Below, one piece after another: positions 17,500-26,116 of a DNA stretch of 64,000 nt. Under the pieces are notes generated by a model that made no database searches, was not told the DNA's origin, and saw only the letters and a program-made list of their open reading frames with translations. Positions within the stretch are counted from its first letter, which is position 1; each line of letters opens with the position of its first letter. Location: NCBI RefSeq assembly GCF_030408415.1, contig NZ_CP046976.1:496001-560000 (forward strand), in the 5' to 3' direction. This DNA comes from Corynebacterium appendicis CIP 107643. Its GTDB lineage: Bacteria; Actinomycetota; Actinomycetes; Mycobacteriales; Mycobacteriaceae. Both the position numbers and the translations under genes were made by a program.

Positions 17500-18344
17500 A
17501 AGCTCGCGCACACCGGGCAGCGCGGGTGCGGCTCCATTTGCAGCGGCGCCAGCGGTTCTGCGCCCAGCGGGTCGACGACCGCAGCCCACCCGGCGCCCGG
17601 CGGTTCCGCCACCACGCCCGGGGGATCGGGAATGCCAGCCAACCTGCGCACAGTCACCGCCGCTGCCGCCGCCCCCACCGCGGCCACGGCGGGGTCCATG
17701 GTGCGCGGGCCGTCGGCAAGCTGCTCGGCGGCCACGTGGGCATGCGGATCATGATCGCTGATGTGCATGTGCGCGCACATCCCGCACGCCTGGGTGGGGT
17801 GGTTGCTCACCGGACCGACGAGCACCCGCGAATCGAAACTCAGCACCGGAACCACCCAATTGCCGTGCCTTTTCACCGCCTTGCCCCACATCAAGTACTC
17901 GCGCCCGCCGTCGACGACCACCAGCGGCGAATCGACGTGCCGCTGTAAAAACGCGCGGGTCGTCTCGCGCTGCAGACGGATCCGCACGGTCGCGCCGGAC
18001 GCCTCCAGGATTCTGCTGATCTCGTGCGCCAAATGCGTGTCCCCCAGCACAGCCACTGCGGTTCGTGCTGAGGGGATGAGGATGTTGTAGCCGCATAAGT
18101 CGTCGATAAGCGAGCGCGCTTGTTGCTTATCGACGTCGCACCTGCCCACCACCTCCTCCTGCAGTTCCCCGATAGATACCGGCCATTTCGTGCTGGTCAG
18201 CGTGGCAGCGAGCGCTGGTGCGGCACGCGAATCCACGATGCCGCTGCGCGTGGCGTCCATGCCGAATTGAACGGCCCCCTGTCCGCGCGCGAGAACGTGC
18301 ACCCCCTGGCCGAGCGTGACTAATGTTGAATCGTCTAAACGCAT
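17496..18344 (-). CDS. ThiF-like / cyclodehydratase-domain protein (Rv3196-like)
   Basis: 282 residues. A winged-helix-like N-terminal part (about 1-95) precedes a nucleotide-fold segment T-A-V-A-V-L-G-D-T-H-L-A (about 94-105). C-G-M-C-A-H-M-H near 190 and C-P-V-C-A-S-F at the extreme C-terminus probably share one zinc ion. This architecture resembles the ocin-ThiF-like half of azoline cyclodehydratases. No precursor peptide, YcaO or oxidase gene is adjacent, so peptide modification is not supported. It is more likely a conserved orphan, as in mycobacteria beside uvrD2. It is convergent with uvrD2 (4-bp overlap) and carries two of the CGTCGATAAGC words. Confidence 0.72.
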   Translation of the reverse strand: MRLDDSTLVTLGQGVHVLARGQGAVQFGMDATRSGIVDSRAAPALAATLTSTKWPVSIGELQEEVVGRCDVDKQQARSLIDDLCGYNILIPSARTAVAVLGDTHLAHEISRILEASGATVRIRLQRETTRAFLQRHVDSPLVVVDGGREYLMWGKAVKRHGNWVVPVLSFDSRVLVGPVSNHPTQACGMCAHMHISDHDPHAHVAAEQLADGPRTMDPAVAAVGAAAAAVTVRRLAGIPDPPGVVAEPPGAGWAAVVDPLGAEPLAPLQMEPHPRCPVCASF

Positions 18345-18399
18345 GTTCTCCTCCCCCCTTGACCGACCACTATTCCAGCCTGAGGAAGCCGCCGCACCT

Positions 18400-18924
18400 A
18401 TGAAACGTCCACTTCAGTCGACATCGTGGCCGCCAGACGGCGTGGACGTGATCCGTTCGGCGCGGCGCACGCGCACTGTGCAGGCGCGGCACGTGGGGGA
18501 GCGGATCCAGGTGCGCATTCCCGCGCGGTTCAACGCAAGCGAGGAACGCGAGGCGGTCGAGGAGATCCTGGCGAAGCTGCAGCGCCGTTCCACCTCGAAT
18601 GCCGTGTCCGACGAGGACTTGCTCGCGCGCGCAAAGAAGTTGAACGCGCAGGTCCTGGACGGCAAAGCGAGAATCGGGTCCGTGCGGTGGGCGGCGAACC
18701 ACAACACGCAGTGGGGCTCGTGCACCGTGTCCACGGGCGCAATCCGGATCAGCGACCGGCTGCGCGATGTGCCCGATTATGTGGTGGACGCCGTGGTCGT
18801 GCACGAGCTGGTGCACACCTTCATCCCGGGCCACGGGCCGAAGTTCTGGGAATGGGCCGACCGGGCTCCGCGCGCTGAGCGTGCGAAGGGTTACCTGGAG
18901 GCCTACCAGCGTTTCGGAGACTAG
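18400..18924 (+). CDS. YgjP/M48-like zinc metallopeptidase (DUF45)
   Basis: 174 residues from ATG 18400; an in-frame GTG at 18316 would overlap the divergent gene. The active-site motif V-V-H-E-L-V-H-T-F-I-P-G-H-G-P-K-F-W (around 130-148) gives H-E-x2-H plus a downstream His and aromatic residues, as in the YgjP family. The segment N-T-Q-W-G-S-C-T before it is also characteristic. Substrate is unknown. No signal peptide is seen, so it is cytoplasmic. The end overlaps the convergent DUF2342 gene by 4 bp. Confidence 0.83.
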   Translation: MKRPLQSTSWPPDGVDVIRSARRTRTVQARHVGERIQVRIPARFNASEEREAVEEILAKLQRRSTSNAVSDEDLLARAKKLNAQVLDGKARIGSVRWAANHNTQWGSCTVSTGAIRISDRLRDVPDYVVDAVVVHELVHTFIPGHGPKFWEWADRAPRAERAKGYLEAYQRFGD

Positions 18925-20363
18925 TCGTCGTCCTGCTTGCGGTCGTCCTCGCTCGGGCCCGGCTCGTCGTTGAGCATCTGCTCGAGCTTGGCGATCTCCT
19001 CATCGAATTTCGCGTCCGGCGCGTCGTCGAGCAGCGTGTCGATGAACGCCGCCGGATTGTCCAAGTGCTCCGCCGCAGGCAGGAAGTCCGGGTGGTCCCA
19101 GACTTTGTCGCGGCGGTCCACACCGACGGCGTTGGTGGCGCGGCGCCACAGGTCAGCTGCCTCGTTGGTCTTCGGGGCGCCGAGCTCGATGCCGACGATG
19201 TTGTTGAACGCGTGCTCCGCCGATCCGCCCGTCGCGCGGCGGCGCGCCCATGACTCGGTGAGCGCCGCGGTCGACGGGATGCGGTCGCGCAGCGCGTCCT
19301 CCACGACCACTTCGACCCAACCCTCGACGAGCGCGAGCAACGTCTCCAACCGTGCGGCGGCAGCGGCGTTGCGCGAGGTCACGCGCGGGGACATGTCTAT
19401 GTCCTGCATGCCCTGCATCGCCTCCTGCAGCTTGGCCGGATCGCCCGACTCGAGGTCGAGGTTGCGGATCTGCTCCTCTATGTGGGAGGTATCCAGCTCC
19501 AAGCCCACCGAGTACTCCTCGACGGAGGAGACGATGCGCTCCACCAGCCACGGCACGTGCGTGAACAGGCGCTGGCGGGCGGCCTCGCGCGCGGAGATGT
19601 ACACGAGCACTTCCTGACCCGGCACCGACAGCTGGTCGGAGATCGGCTCGATATTCTTCGGCACGATGCCGATCACGCCGCTCGGCGCGACGGGCAGACC
19701 GAAGTCGTTGCCGGTGAGCGCCTGGTTAGCCAGATCGCCGAGCGCCTGGCCCAGCTTGGCACCGAAGTTCATGGAGTTGAAGTGGCCGAGCATCTGCGTG
19801 ATCGGCCCGAAGATCTCGCGGGCCTGTTCCGGCATCGCGTCCAGCTGCGCGCGGTCCATGTGCTCCGCGACGGGGCTGACCAGGCGCTTCCATGTGGGAA
19901 GCGTGTTCGTCAGCCAGTCGTCGGCGCTCCACGCCTCCGCCCTAGCACCCGAGTCGGGCAGGGAAGAGGCGTCGTCGAGCCACAGGTTGGCCAGGCGCGT
20001 CGACTCGGTGACCGCAGTGCGGTCATCGGCCGTCATGCCCTTCGGATCGTTGATGGACCGGCGCGCGGTGCGCAGCGCCACGTCGTAATTAACCGGATCC
20101 TGCTTCGGCTTCCCGGCGCCCTGGCCGGGCTGGCCCTGCTGGCTCATGCCGGAGAGCATCTCGCCGAACTGGCCCAGGATATCGCCCAGGTTGCCGCTGA
20201 AATTCGCGTTGCCCCCGTTGCCGAAGGCGAAGCCGAATTGGCCGAACGGGTTCGACTGGTCGCCACTGCCGCCGTTTCCGCTGTCGCCGCGCTCATTGTC
20301 ACGGTCGTCATCGCGGTCGCGATCGTCGTCGTTGGGAAAAGAGAACCCGAATCCGTTAACCAT
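18921..20363 (-). CDS. DUF2342 / zincin-2 family protein
   Basis: 480 residues. A low-complexity N-terminus rich in Asp, Arg, Asn and Gly (1-80) precedes a helical domain with the family segments L-F-T-H-V-P-W-L and A-L-V-E-G-W-V-E-V-V. It matches Rv3195-type DUF2342 proteins, usually annotated as zinc-dependent metalloproteases. No H-E-x2-H is present: the equivalents here are T-H-V-P-W and V-E-G-W-V. The protease label is therefore doubtful for this copy. The C-terminus is strongly acidic. It is divergent from the PDZ/S16 gene, with 87 bp between starts. Confidence 0.85.
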   Translation of the reverse strand: MVNGFGFSFPNDDDRDRDDDRDNERGDSGNGGSGDQSNPFGQFGFAFGNGGNANFSGNLGDILGQFGEMLSGMSQQGQPGQGAGKPKQDPVNYDVALRTARRSINDPKGMTADDRTAVTESTRLANLWLDDASSLPDSGARAEAWSADDWLTNTLPTWKRLVSPVAEHMDRAQLDAMPEQAREIFGPITQMLGHFNSMNFGAKLGQALGDLANQALTGNDFGLPVAPSGVIGIVPKNIEPISDQLSVPGQEVLVYISAREAARQRLFTHVPWLVERIVSSVEEYSVGLELDTSHIEEQIRNLDLESGDPAKLQEAMQGMQDIDMSPRVTSRNAAAAARLETLLALVEGWVEVVVEDALRDRIPSTAALTESWARRRATGGSAEHAFNNIVGIELGAPKTNEAADLWRRATNAVGVDRRDKVWDHPDFLPAAEHLDNPAAFIDTLLDDAPDAKFDEEIAKLEQMLNDEPGPSEDDRKQDDD

Positions 20364-20436
20364 GGTGGCAAGCCTACCGGCGAGTATCGGGGCAGGTCCA
20401 CGATGGCAGCAACGCTGTCAGCGAACACGCGCCATG

Positions 20437-20442
20437 TAGGCT
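20437..20442 (+). promoter_or_regulatory. Candidate -10 element of the PDZ/S16 gene
   Basis: TAGGCT ends 8 bases before GTG 20451 with no ribosome-binding site between, again a leaderless-like arrangement. This supports the GTG over the in-frame ATG at 20403. Confidence 0.35.
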
Positions 20443-20450
20443 TTACACCC

Positions 20451-21545
20451 GTGGAAAAGCCCGCAGCAGACCAGACCGACCCCCAGCGCACGACCCGCCG
20501 CGCCGTCATCTGGGGCGGTGTGCCCCTCGCGGTGATGGCGCTGATCCTCATGCTCGGCGGCATCCCTGGCACGCCGATCAAGCTGACCGTGCCGTACGCC
20601 GCGGAAAGCGCCGGCCCGACGTTCAACACGCTTGCCGACGTCGACGGCACCCCCGTCATTCAGATCGACGGCGGCGAAGCCGACGAGACCTCCGGCACCC
20701 TCGACATGACCACGGTCTCTGTGCGCACAAATATGACGATGGGACAGGCCATCGGCCGCTGGCTGTTCTCCAACGACACGCTAGTGCCCATCGGCCAGAT
20801 CCTCCCCAAAGACATGACGGACGAGGAGATGCGCCAGCACAACGAGGCCTCCTTCGTCGCCTCCGAGGCCGCCGCGACCGTCGCCGCGATGAAGCACCTA
20901 GGCGAACCGACGAAGGTCATCGTCCACGACGTGCTCGCCGACGGTGCCGCGGCGGGCGCGCTCCAGTCCGGCGACACCATTACCGCGATCGACGGCGAGG
21001 ACGTCACCGAACCCCAGCAGATCCAGGACAAGGTCCGCGCGAAAAAGCCCGGCGACGAAATCACCGTCAGCTTCATCCGCGGCGACAGCGATAAAGAAGA
21101 CGCCACCATCACCCTCGGCGAGAACCCGGAGGACAAAGAGCAGCCGCTCCTCGGCGTCACCATGACCTCCGAGCCGGCCGGCGACATCAACGTCACCTAC
21201 AACCTCAACGACGTCGGCGGCCCGTCCGCCGGCATGATCTTCTCGCTCGCCGTCATCGACAAGCTCTCGCCCGGTGAGCTCAACGGCGGCCGCAACGTCG
21301 CCGGCACCGGCACCATCCGCGAGGATGGCACCGTCGGCCCCATCGGCGGCATCACCCACAAGATCGAGGGCGCGCGCGACGGCGGCGCCGAGCTCTTCCT
21401 CGCTCCCGAAAAGAATTGCGCCGAAGCAAGCAAGGTCGACAGCGGCGACATGGTCGTCGCCAAAGTAGGCACGCTTGAGGACGCCATCGCCGCCATGGAG
21501 GCCTTCTCCACCGGCGGCGACGTGCAGACCTGCGAGGCTGAGTAG
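20451..21545 (+). CDS. PDZ domain-containing Lon-like (S16) serine protease
   Basis: 364 residues from GTG 20451. An N-terminal signal anchor (about 18-38) places the rest outside the membrane. A PDZ-like domain spans about 150-225 (V-L-A-D-G-A-A-A-G-A-L-Q-S-G-D). The C-terminal S16 domain has the Ser-Lys dyad: S259 in G-G-P-S-A-G-M and K304 in G-G-I-T-H-K. It corresponds to Rv3194c and the YlbL family. No ATPase is present, so it would be an energy-independent extracytoplasmic protease. Substrates are unknown. Start is uncertain by 16 codons (ATG 20403). Confidence 0.9.
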   Translation: MEKPAADQTDPQRTTRRAVIWGGVPLAVMALILMLGGIPGTPIKLTVPYAAESAGPTFNTLADVDGTPVIQIDGGEADETSGTLDMTTVSVRTNMTMGQAIGRWLFSNDTLVPIGQILPKDMTDEEMRQHNEASFVASEAAATVAAMKHLGEPTKVIVHDVLADGAAAGALQSGDTITAIDGEDVTEPQQIQDKVRAKKPGDEITVSFIRGDSDKEDATITLGENPEDKEQPLLGVTMTSEPAGDINVTYNLNDVGGPSAGMIFSLAVIDKLSPGELNGGRNVAGTGTIREDGTVGPIGGITHKIEGARDGGAELFLAPEKNCAEASKVDSGDMVVAKVGTLEDAIAAMEAFSTGGDVQTCEAE

Positions 21546-21554
21546 GGCCGGAGC

Positions 21555-21596
21555 GCTCACGATTGTGTACTAAAGCCGCTCACGATTGTGCACTAA
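21555..21596. repeat. Two 19-bp direct repeats between convergent genes
   Basis: gctcacgattgtgyactaa occurs at 21555-21573 and 21578-21596, differing at a single base. They sit in the short gap after the PDZ/S16 stop and directly before the lipoprotein stop codon. They do not form a terminator hairpin. Confidence 0.6.
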
Positions 21597-22292
21597 TTAA
21601 GCATTCTTCGAGGTAGAGGAAATTTCCTTGGCAGCAGAGGAAGGGGAAGTTTCGGACTCGTCCGCGCCCTTCTCAGCGAGGCCGAGTTCGGAGATGCGGT
21701 CGCGGGGATCTTCCATCTCGGAGGACATCATCTGCTGGAGGACCTTGCCCTCCTCGACGTCGACGACGGTGATGACAGCGGTGCGCCCGATCATGCTCCA
21801 GCCAACGAGCTTGTTGTCGGTCTCCTCCACGATGGTGGAGCTCTTCAGACCCTCCAGAACATTCGCGGTGTCCTTCGCCATGGCCTCGGATTCGAAGAAC
21901 TGGAACTGGCCGATCTCTTTGCCGCTGCAGTCGTAGGAGCTGCGGAGGCTGGTCTCGGTGCAGGTGTCGAGGTCATCGAAAAGCGACTCTGGCGCGAGCG
22001 ACGCGAACGTCTCCTTGACTTCCTCCAGCTTGTCCGCGCTGCCGCCGCCGTTGAGCCAGCGACTGCTGCTGGTTGTCTCCGTCGCGGACGATTCGGTGCT
22101 CGGCTCCAATTCCGCTCCGCTGGTCGTCGGCTCGCTTGATTCCGTGGCTTCCGGCGCCTCCGACGATTCGGGGGGCGGCTCGGTCGGCTGCTCCTCATCC
22201 GACGAGCACGCGGTGAGACCGAGCGCGAGACTGAGCGCGACGGGGACGCACGCGCGGCGGGCGAAAGTGCGGGTGAACTTTGGGGGAAGCAC
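21597..22292 (-). CDS. Putative lipoprotein, unknown function
   Basis: 231 residues. A signal peptide ends in a lipobox L-T-A-C (Cys about residue 29), followed by a Ser/Glu/Thr/Pro-rich linker to about residue 78, typical of surface lipoproteins. The globular part contains two cysteines (C-T-E-T and D-C-S-G) that could form a disulfide. The end is again Ser-rich. I do not recognise a characterised family. It is downstream of, and on the same strand as, the PPA1309 gene (28 bp gap), so the two may share a transcript. Confidence 0.72.
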   Translation of the reverse strand: MLPPKFTRTFARRACVPVALSLALGLTACSSDEEQPTEPPPESSEAPEATESSEPTTSGAELEPSTESSATETTSSSRWLNGGGSADKLEEVKETFASLAPESLFDDLDTCTETSLRSSYDCSGKEIGQFQFFESEAMAKDTANVLEGLKSSTIVEETDNKLVGWSMIGRTAVITVVDVEEGKVLQQMMSSEMEDPRDRISELGLAEKGADESETSPSSAAKEISSTSKNA

Positions 22293-22320
22293 GGCTGGGG
22301 ACTCCTTTATTCGACGCGCT

Positions 22321-22854
22321 CTATTCTATTTCCTCGTTGTCCAAGCTGTAGCGCAGCGCGCCTAGGACAGCAGGTGCGACGCCTGGGCCGCCGCGCAGTT
22401 GAATCTCATCCTGCGCGAACGGGCCCGCTTCCGCCAATTCCTCCTCGGTGGGGCGCAGCTGCAGCAAGGTTTGCTCGATGCCCTCTTCGCGCAGAACACC
22501 GGAGAACAACCGCGCCGGGCGCGCGGATTCCGTGCTCGCGTCGGCGGTGTCTTTGAACATGATCTCCTGAGCGAGCACGAGCCCATCGATCTCCGCGGGC
22601 CACACCAAACGGGTGAGGTAATCCCCCAATTCGTCGGAGCCCGGTTGAATGTGCTCAGGCATGTCCTCTTGCACGATAAGCGTCAGCGGTGAGTCCGCTT
22701 CCTCCTCGAGCGAGGCCAGCTGGTCCGCCACCAATTCCGTCGGGACCAGCGCGAACAGGGTAGGGGAGGCGTCCCACCCTTCGGCGTGGACGAACTCCAC
22801 AGCTTCCATCATGGCCTTGTTCAGAGCCTGCTGGGGGCGTAGTAACTGCGGCAA
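22321..22854 (-). CDS. PPA1309 family protein
   Basis: 177 residues. The sequence matches the conserved actinobacterial PPA1309 family: an N-terminal helix, then S-P-T-L-F-A-L-V-P-T, L-V-W-P-A-E-I-D-G-L-V-L-A-Q-E and a C-terminal P-A-V-L-G-A-L-R-Y-S. It is soluble and acidic with no catalytic motif I recognise. Family members commonly lie divergent to UPF0182, as here, with 87 bp between the two starts. Function is unknown. Confidence 0.85.
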   Translation of the reverse strand: MPQLLRPQQALNKAMMEAVEFVHAEGWDASPTLFALVPTELVADQLASLEEEADSPLTLIVQEDMPEHIQPGSDELGDYLTRLVWPAEIDGLVLAQEIMFKDTADASTESARPARLFSGVLREEGIEQTLLQLRPTEEELAEAGPFAQDEIQLRGGPGVAPAVLGALRYSLDNEEIE

Positions 22855-22941
22855 GAGGGAACCCTTCTGGTCTTTTAGGCGTTAAGCAATTTAGTGTTAA
22901 AGCTTAATAGAATGCCACAAGCCTGATAAGGAGCCTCGATT

Positions 22942-25908
22942 TTGGCCACGCGCCTCAACCGCCCCCGCCCGAAGCCGGGGAAGTCCTCGAATAAATTCGC
23001 GATCATCATGGGCATCATCGTCCTGGTGCTCTTCCTCGTGCCGATGCTGGTCGGTGTGTACACCGACTTCCGCTGGTTCAGCGAGCTGGATTATCGGGGG
23101 GTGTTCACAAAAACCATCCTGGCGCGCGTCGCCCTGTTCGTGGTCTTCGGCCTCGTTGGTGCCGCCATCACGTGGGCGGCCGCCTTCTTCGCGTGGCGCG
23201 GTCGCGACCGCGGCGACGACTTCTCGGTCTTCAGTGACCCGAACTCGCCGATGACCATCAACCGCGCGGCCATCCAGTCCGGCATCCGCCCGCTGGTGTT
23301 GTGGGTGCCGATCGCCGTCGGCCTGGTCACCGGCCTGCTCGGCCAGAGCACCTGGCGCACCTTCATGCTGTGGCTCAACGGCAGCGACTTCGGCTCCACC
23401 GACGCCCAGTTCGGCCGCGATCTCGGCTTCTACGCATTCGCCCTGCCCGCCCTGACCACGATCGTCAGCGTGCTGTCCATGCTGCTGGTCGTCGCGTTCC
23501 TGGTCGGCCTAGTCGGCCACTACCTGCTCGGCGGTATCCGCATCGCCAGCCAGGCCGCTGACACGAAGGGGCACATCTCCCGCCCGGCGCTGATCCAGCT
23601 CGCCGTGACGGCCGGCCTGTGGATGCTGGTCAAGGCCCTCGATTACTGGCTGCAGCGCTACAGCCTGCTGTTCGACAGCAACGATGTCTTCACCGGTGCC
23701 TCCTACACCGACATCAACGCCCAGCTGCCGGCGCGCATCATCCTCATGGTCATCGCGATCCTGGTCGCCGCCGCATTCTTCGCCTCCGTGGTCTTCAAGG
23801 ACCTGCGCGTGCCGGTCATGGCGACCGTGCTGATGGTGCTGTCCTCCCTGGTCATTGGTCAGGCGTGGCCGGCTCTGCTGCAGCAGTTCTCCGTCAACCC
23901 GAACCGCCAGGAACGCGAGTCCGATTACATCGCCCGCAATATCGAGGCCACCCGCGAGGCATACGGGCTCACCGACGACAAGGTCACCTACGAGAACAAC
24001 TGGGGCGCCGAGAACACGGACGACAGCGAGGTCGGCAACGATTCCGCCACCATCTCGAATATCCGCCTGCTCGACCCGGATATTCTCGGCCCCACCTTCA
24101 CCCAGAACCAGCAGCTGAAGAACTTCTACGGCTTCCCGGACAGCCTCGCCATGGACCGCTACACGGTCGACGGCGAGCTGCGCGACTACGTCGTCGCCGC
24201 CCGCGAGCTCGACCCGAACGCTCTGCAGGAAAACCAGAAGGATTGGCTGAACCGCCACACCGTGTACACGCACGGCAACGGCTTTGTCGCGGCGCAGGCA
24301 AGCATTGTCGACGAGGCGGCCCAGGACGCCGGCTCCACCCGCGGCGGCCTGCCGGTCTTCACCGTCTCCGATCTGCAGGCCAACGAGAACGCGGCCGAGA
24401 AGAAGGACGCCGAGGATCTTGGCATCCGCGTCGACCAGCCGCGCGTCTACTACGGCCCGGTCATCGCTTCCGCTGAGGACGGCCTCGACTACGCCGTGGT
24501 CGGTGACGTGGGCCAGGGCCCGCTCGAGTACGACACCGATGGTTCCCAGTTCACCTATGACGGTGAAGGCGGCGTCGGCATCGGCAACTGGATCGACCGA
24601 GCCGCATACGCGATCAAATACCAGGAGCTCAACCTCATCCTGTCCGACCGCGTCGGCGGCGATTCCCGCATCCTTTACGACCGCGACCCGCGCGAGCGCG
24701 TGGAAAAGGTCGCGCCGTGGCTCACCACCGACCAGCAGACCTACCCCGCAGTTATCGACGGACGCATCAAGTGGGTCGTCGACGGCTACACCACGCTGTC
24801 GGCGCTGCCGTACTCCACCCGCACCTCCCTGCAGTCCACCACGGTGGACGCACTGAACCCGGAGGGCACTGATCAGCGTCTGGTCAACAACGAGGTCGGC
24901 TACATCCGCAACTCCGTCAAGGCCACCGTCGACGCGTACGACGGGAGCGTGGACCTGTACGCATTCGACGAGGAAGACCCGGTGCTCAAGGCATGGATGG
25001 GCGTGTTCCCGGACACCGTTCAACCGGCCTCCGAGATCACCGAGGAGCTGCGCGATCACCTCCGCTACCCGGAGGACCTGTTCAAGGTCCAGCGTGAGCT
25101 CCTTGCCCGCTACCACGTGTCCGACCCGGGCGTGTTCTTCAACAACGACGCGTTCTGGTCCGTCCCGAACGACCCGACAGCGCCGGAGGGCCGCAACGAG
25201 CTGAACCAGCCGCCGTACTACGTGGTCGCCGCCGACCCGGAGACGAAGAACCCGTCCTTCCAGCTGATCACCCCGTACCGCGGCCTGAACCGCGAGTTCC
25301 TCTCCGCCCACATGGCCGTGTCCTCCGACCCGGACAACTACGGCGACATCACAGTCCGCGTTCTGCCGACAAACACGCAGACCCGCGGCCCGAAGCAGGC
25401 CCAGGACGCTCTGATGTCCTCCGACCAGGTCGCCCGCGACCGCACCCTGTGGGAGGGTTCCAACGACCTGAAGAACGGTAATTTGCTCACCCTGCCGGTC
25501 GGCGACGGCGAGATCCTCTACGTCGAGCCGATCTATTCGCAGCGCAAGGACCAGGCCTCCGCCTTCCCGAAGCTGCTGCGCGTGCTGGTCTTCTACAAGG
25601 ACCGCGTGGGCTACGCCCCGACTGTCTCCCAGGCGCTGAGCCAGGTGGGCATCGATGCCAAGGAAGCCCAGGACATCAGCATCGCCGGTGAAGGCGTGCC
25701 GGACCCGGAGACTGAACAGCCAGCTGAAGGTGCCGAGCAACAGCCCGCCGAGGACAGCCAGCCCTCCGGCGACAAGGACTCCGCCCTCAACGAGATCAAC
25801 GATGCCCTCCGTGGCATCGAGGATGCCCGCGACGGCTCCTTCGAGGAGTACGGCCGCGCCCTGGACAAGCTCGACCGCGCCGTGGAGAACTACCAGAACA
25901 TCCAGTAG
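22942..25908 (+). CDS. UPF0182 family large membrane protein
   Basis: 988 residues from TTG 22942, preceded by AAGGAG at good spacing. Seven hydrophobic segments occupy about the first 320 residues. A large extracytoplasmic domain follows with the family blocks N-P-N-R-Q-E-R-E-S-D-Y-I and Y-F-x-D-R/Y-D-R-D-P-R-E-R-V. The last 70 residues are acidic and helical. It matches Rv3193c-type UPF0182. A possible -10 box TAGAAT lies at 22908-22913. Function is unestablished. A strong terminator follows, closing the block syntenic with mycobacteria. Confidence 0.93.
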   Translation: MATRLNRPRPKPGKSSNKFAIIMGIIVLVLFLVPMLVGVYTDFRWFSELDYRGVFTKTILARVALFVVFGLVGAAITWAAAFFAWRGRDRGDDFSVFSDPNSPMTINRAAIQSGIRPLVLWVPIAVGLVTGLLGQSTWRTFMLWLNGSDFGSTDAQFGRDLGFYAFALPALTTIVSVLSMLLVVAFLVGLVGHYLLGGIRIASQAADTKGHISRPALIQLAVTAGLWMLVKALDYWLQRYSLLFDSNDVFTGASYTDINAQLPARIILMVIAILVAAAFFASVVFKDLRVPVMATVLMVLSSLVIGQAWPALLQQFSVNPNRQERESDYIARNIEATREAYGLTDDKVTYENNWGAENTDDSEVGNDSATISNIRLLDPDILGPTFTQNQQLKNFYGFPDSLAMDRYTVDGELRDYVVAARELDPNALQENQKDWLNRHTVYTHGNGFVAAQASIVDEAAQDAGSTRGGLPVFTVSDLQANENAAEKKDAEDLGIRVDQPRVYYGPVIASAEDGLDYAVVGDVGQGPLEYDTDGSQFTYDGEGGVGIGNWIDRAAYAIKYQELNLILSDRVGGDSRILYDRDPRERVEKVAPWLTTDQQTYPAVIDGRIKWVVDGYTTLSALPYSTRTSLQSTTVDALNPEGTDQRLVNNEVGYIRNSVKATVDAYDGSVDLYAFDEEDPVLKAWMGVFPDTVQPASEITEELRDHLRYPEDLFKVQRELLARYHVSDPGVFFNNDAFWSVPNDPTAPEGRNELNQPPYYVVAADPETKNPSFQLITPYRGLNREFLSAHMAVSSDPDNYGDITVRVLPTNTQTRGPKQAQDALMSSDQVARDRTLWEGSNDLKNGNLLTLPVGDGEILYVEPIYSQRKDQASAFPKLLRVLVFYKDRVGYAPTVSQALSQVGIDAKEAQDISIAGEGVPDPETEQPAEGAEQQPAEDSQPSGDKDSALNEINDALRGIEDARDGSFEEYGRALDKLDRAVENYQNIQ

Positions 25909-25933
25909 TCCCACCGGTGAACACAGGGTGAAC

Positions 25934-25969
25934 AATCCCCTGGCCCGCAGGCGCGGGACCAGGGGATTT
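25934..25969 (+). terminator. Rho-independent terminator after the UPF0182 gene
   Basis: AATCCCCTGG and CCAGGGGATT form the outer stem, extended by CCCGC/GCGGG around a short AGGC loop with one bulge. A short T-containing tail follows. Confidence 0.75.
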
Positions 25970-26039
25970 GGTCTTTATCAGGCTTGTGCGTATAGTTAAC
26001 GCCGTTGCCGATCACGGCAGCAGGCGAGAAGTCGCCCGA

Positions 26040-26116
26040 CGCGGGGTGGAGCAGCTCGGTAGCTCGCTGGGCTCATAACCCAGAGGTCGTAGGTTCGAAT
26101 CCTGCCCCCGCTACCA
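26040..26116 (+). tRNA. tRNA-Met, initiator (fMet), anticodon CAT, with encoded CCA
   Basis: The 77-base cloverleaf can be folded by eye. The acceptor stem is GCGGGG with an unpaired C1-T72, the D arm is GAGC/GCTC, and the anticodon loop is CTCATAA. The T arm is GTAGG-TTCGAAT-CCTGC. Three consecutive G-C pairs at the foot of the anticodon stem (GGG/CCC) and the mismatched first acceptor pair are hallmarks of initiator tRNA. The CCA end is encoded. Confidence 0.95.

Noticed and set aside
17496..18344. Thiazole/oxazole-modified peptide (TOMM) biosynthesis cluster
   Set aside because: Only one ThiF-like protein is present; there is no YcaO, dehydrogenase or precursor peptide nearby, and the gene is conserved in mycobacteria at the same place.
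19482..21545. Longer plus-strand frame extending the PDZ/S16 gene about 320 codons upstream
   Set aside because: The extension lies antisense to the DUF2342 gene and is low in structure. The recognised protein begins at the signal anchor near 20451.
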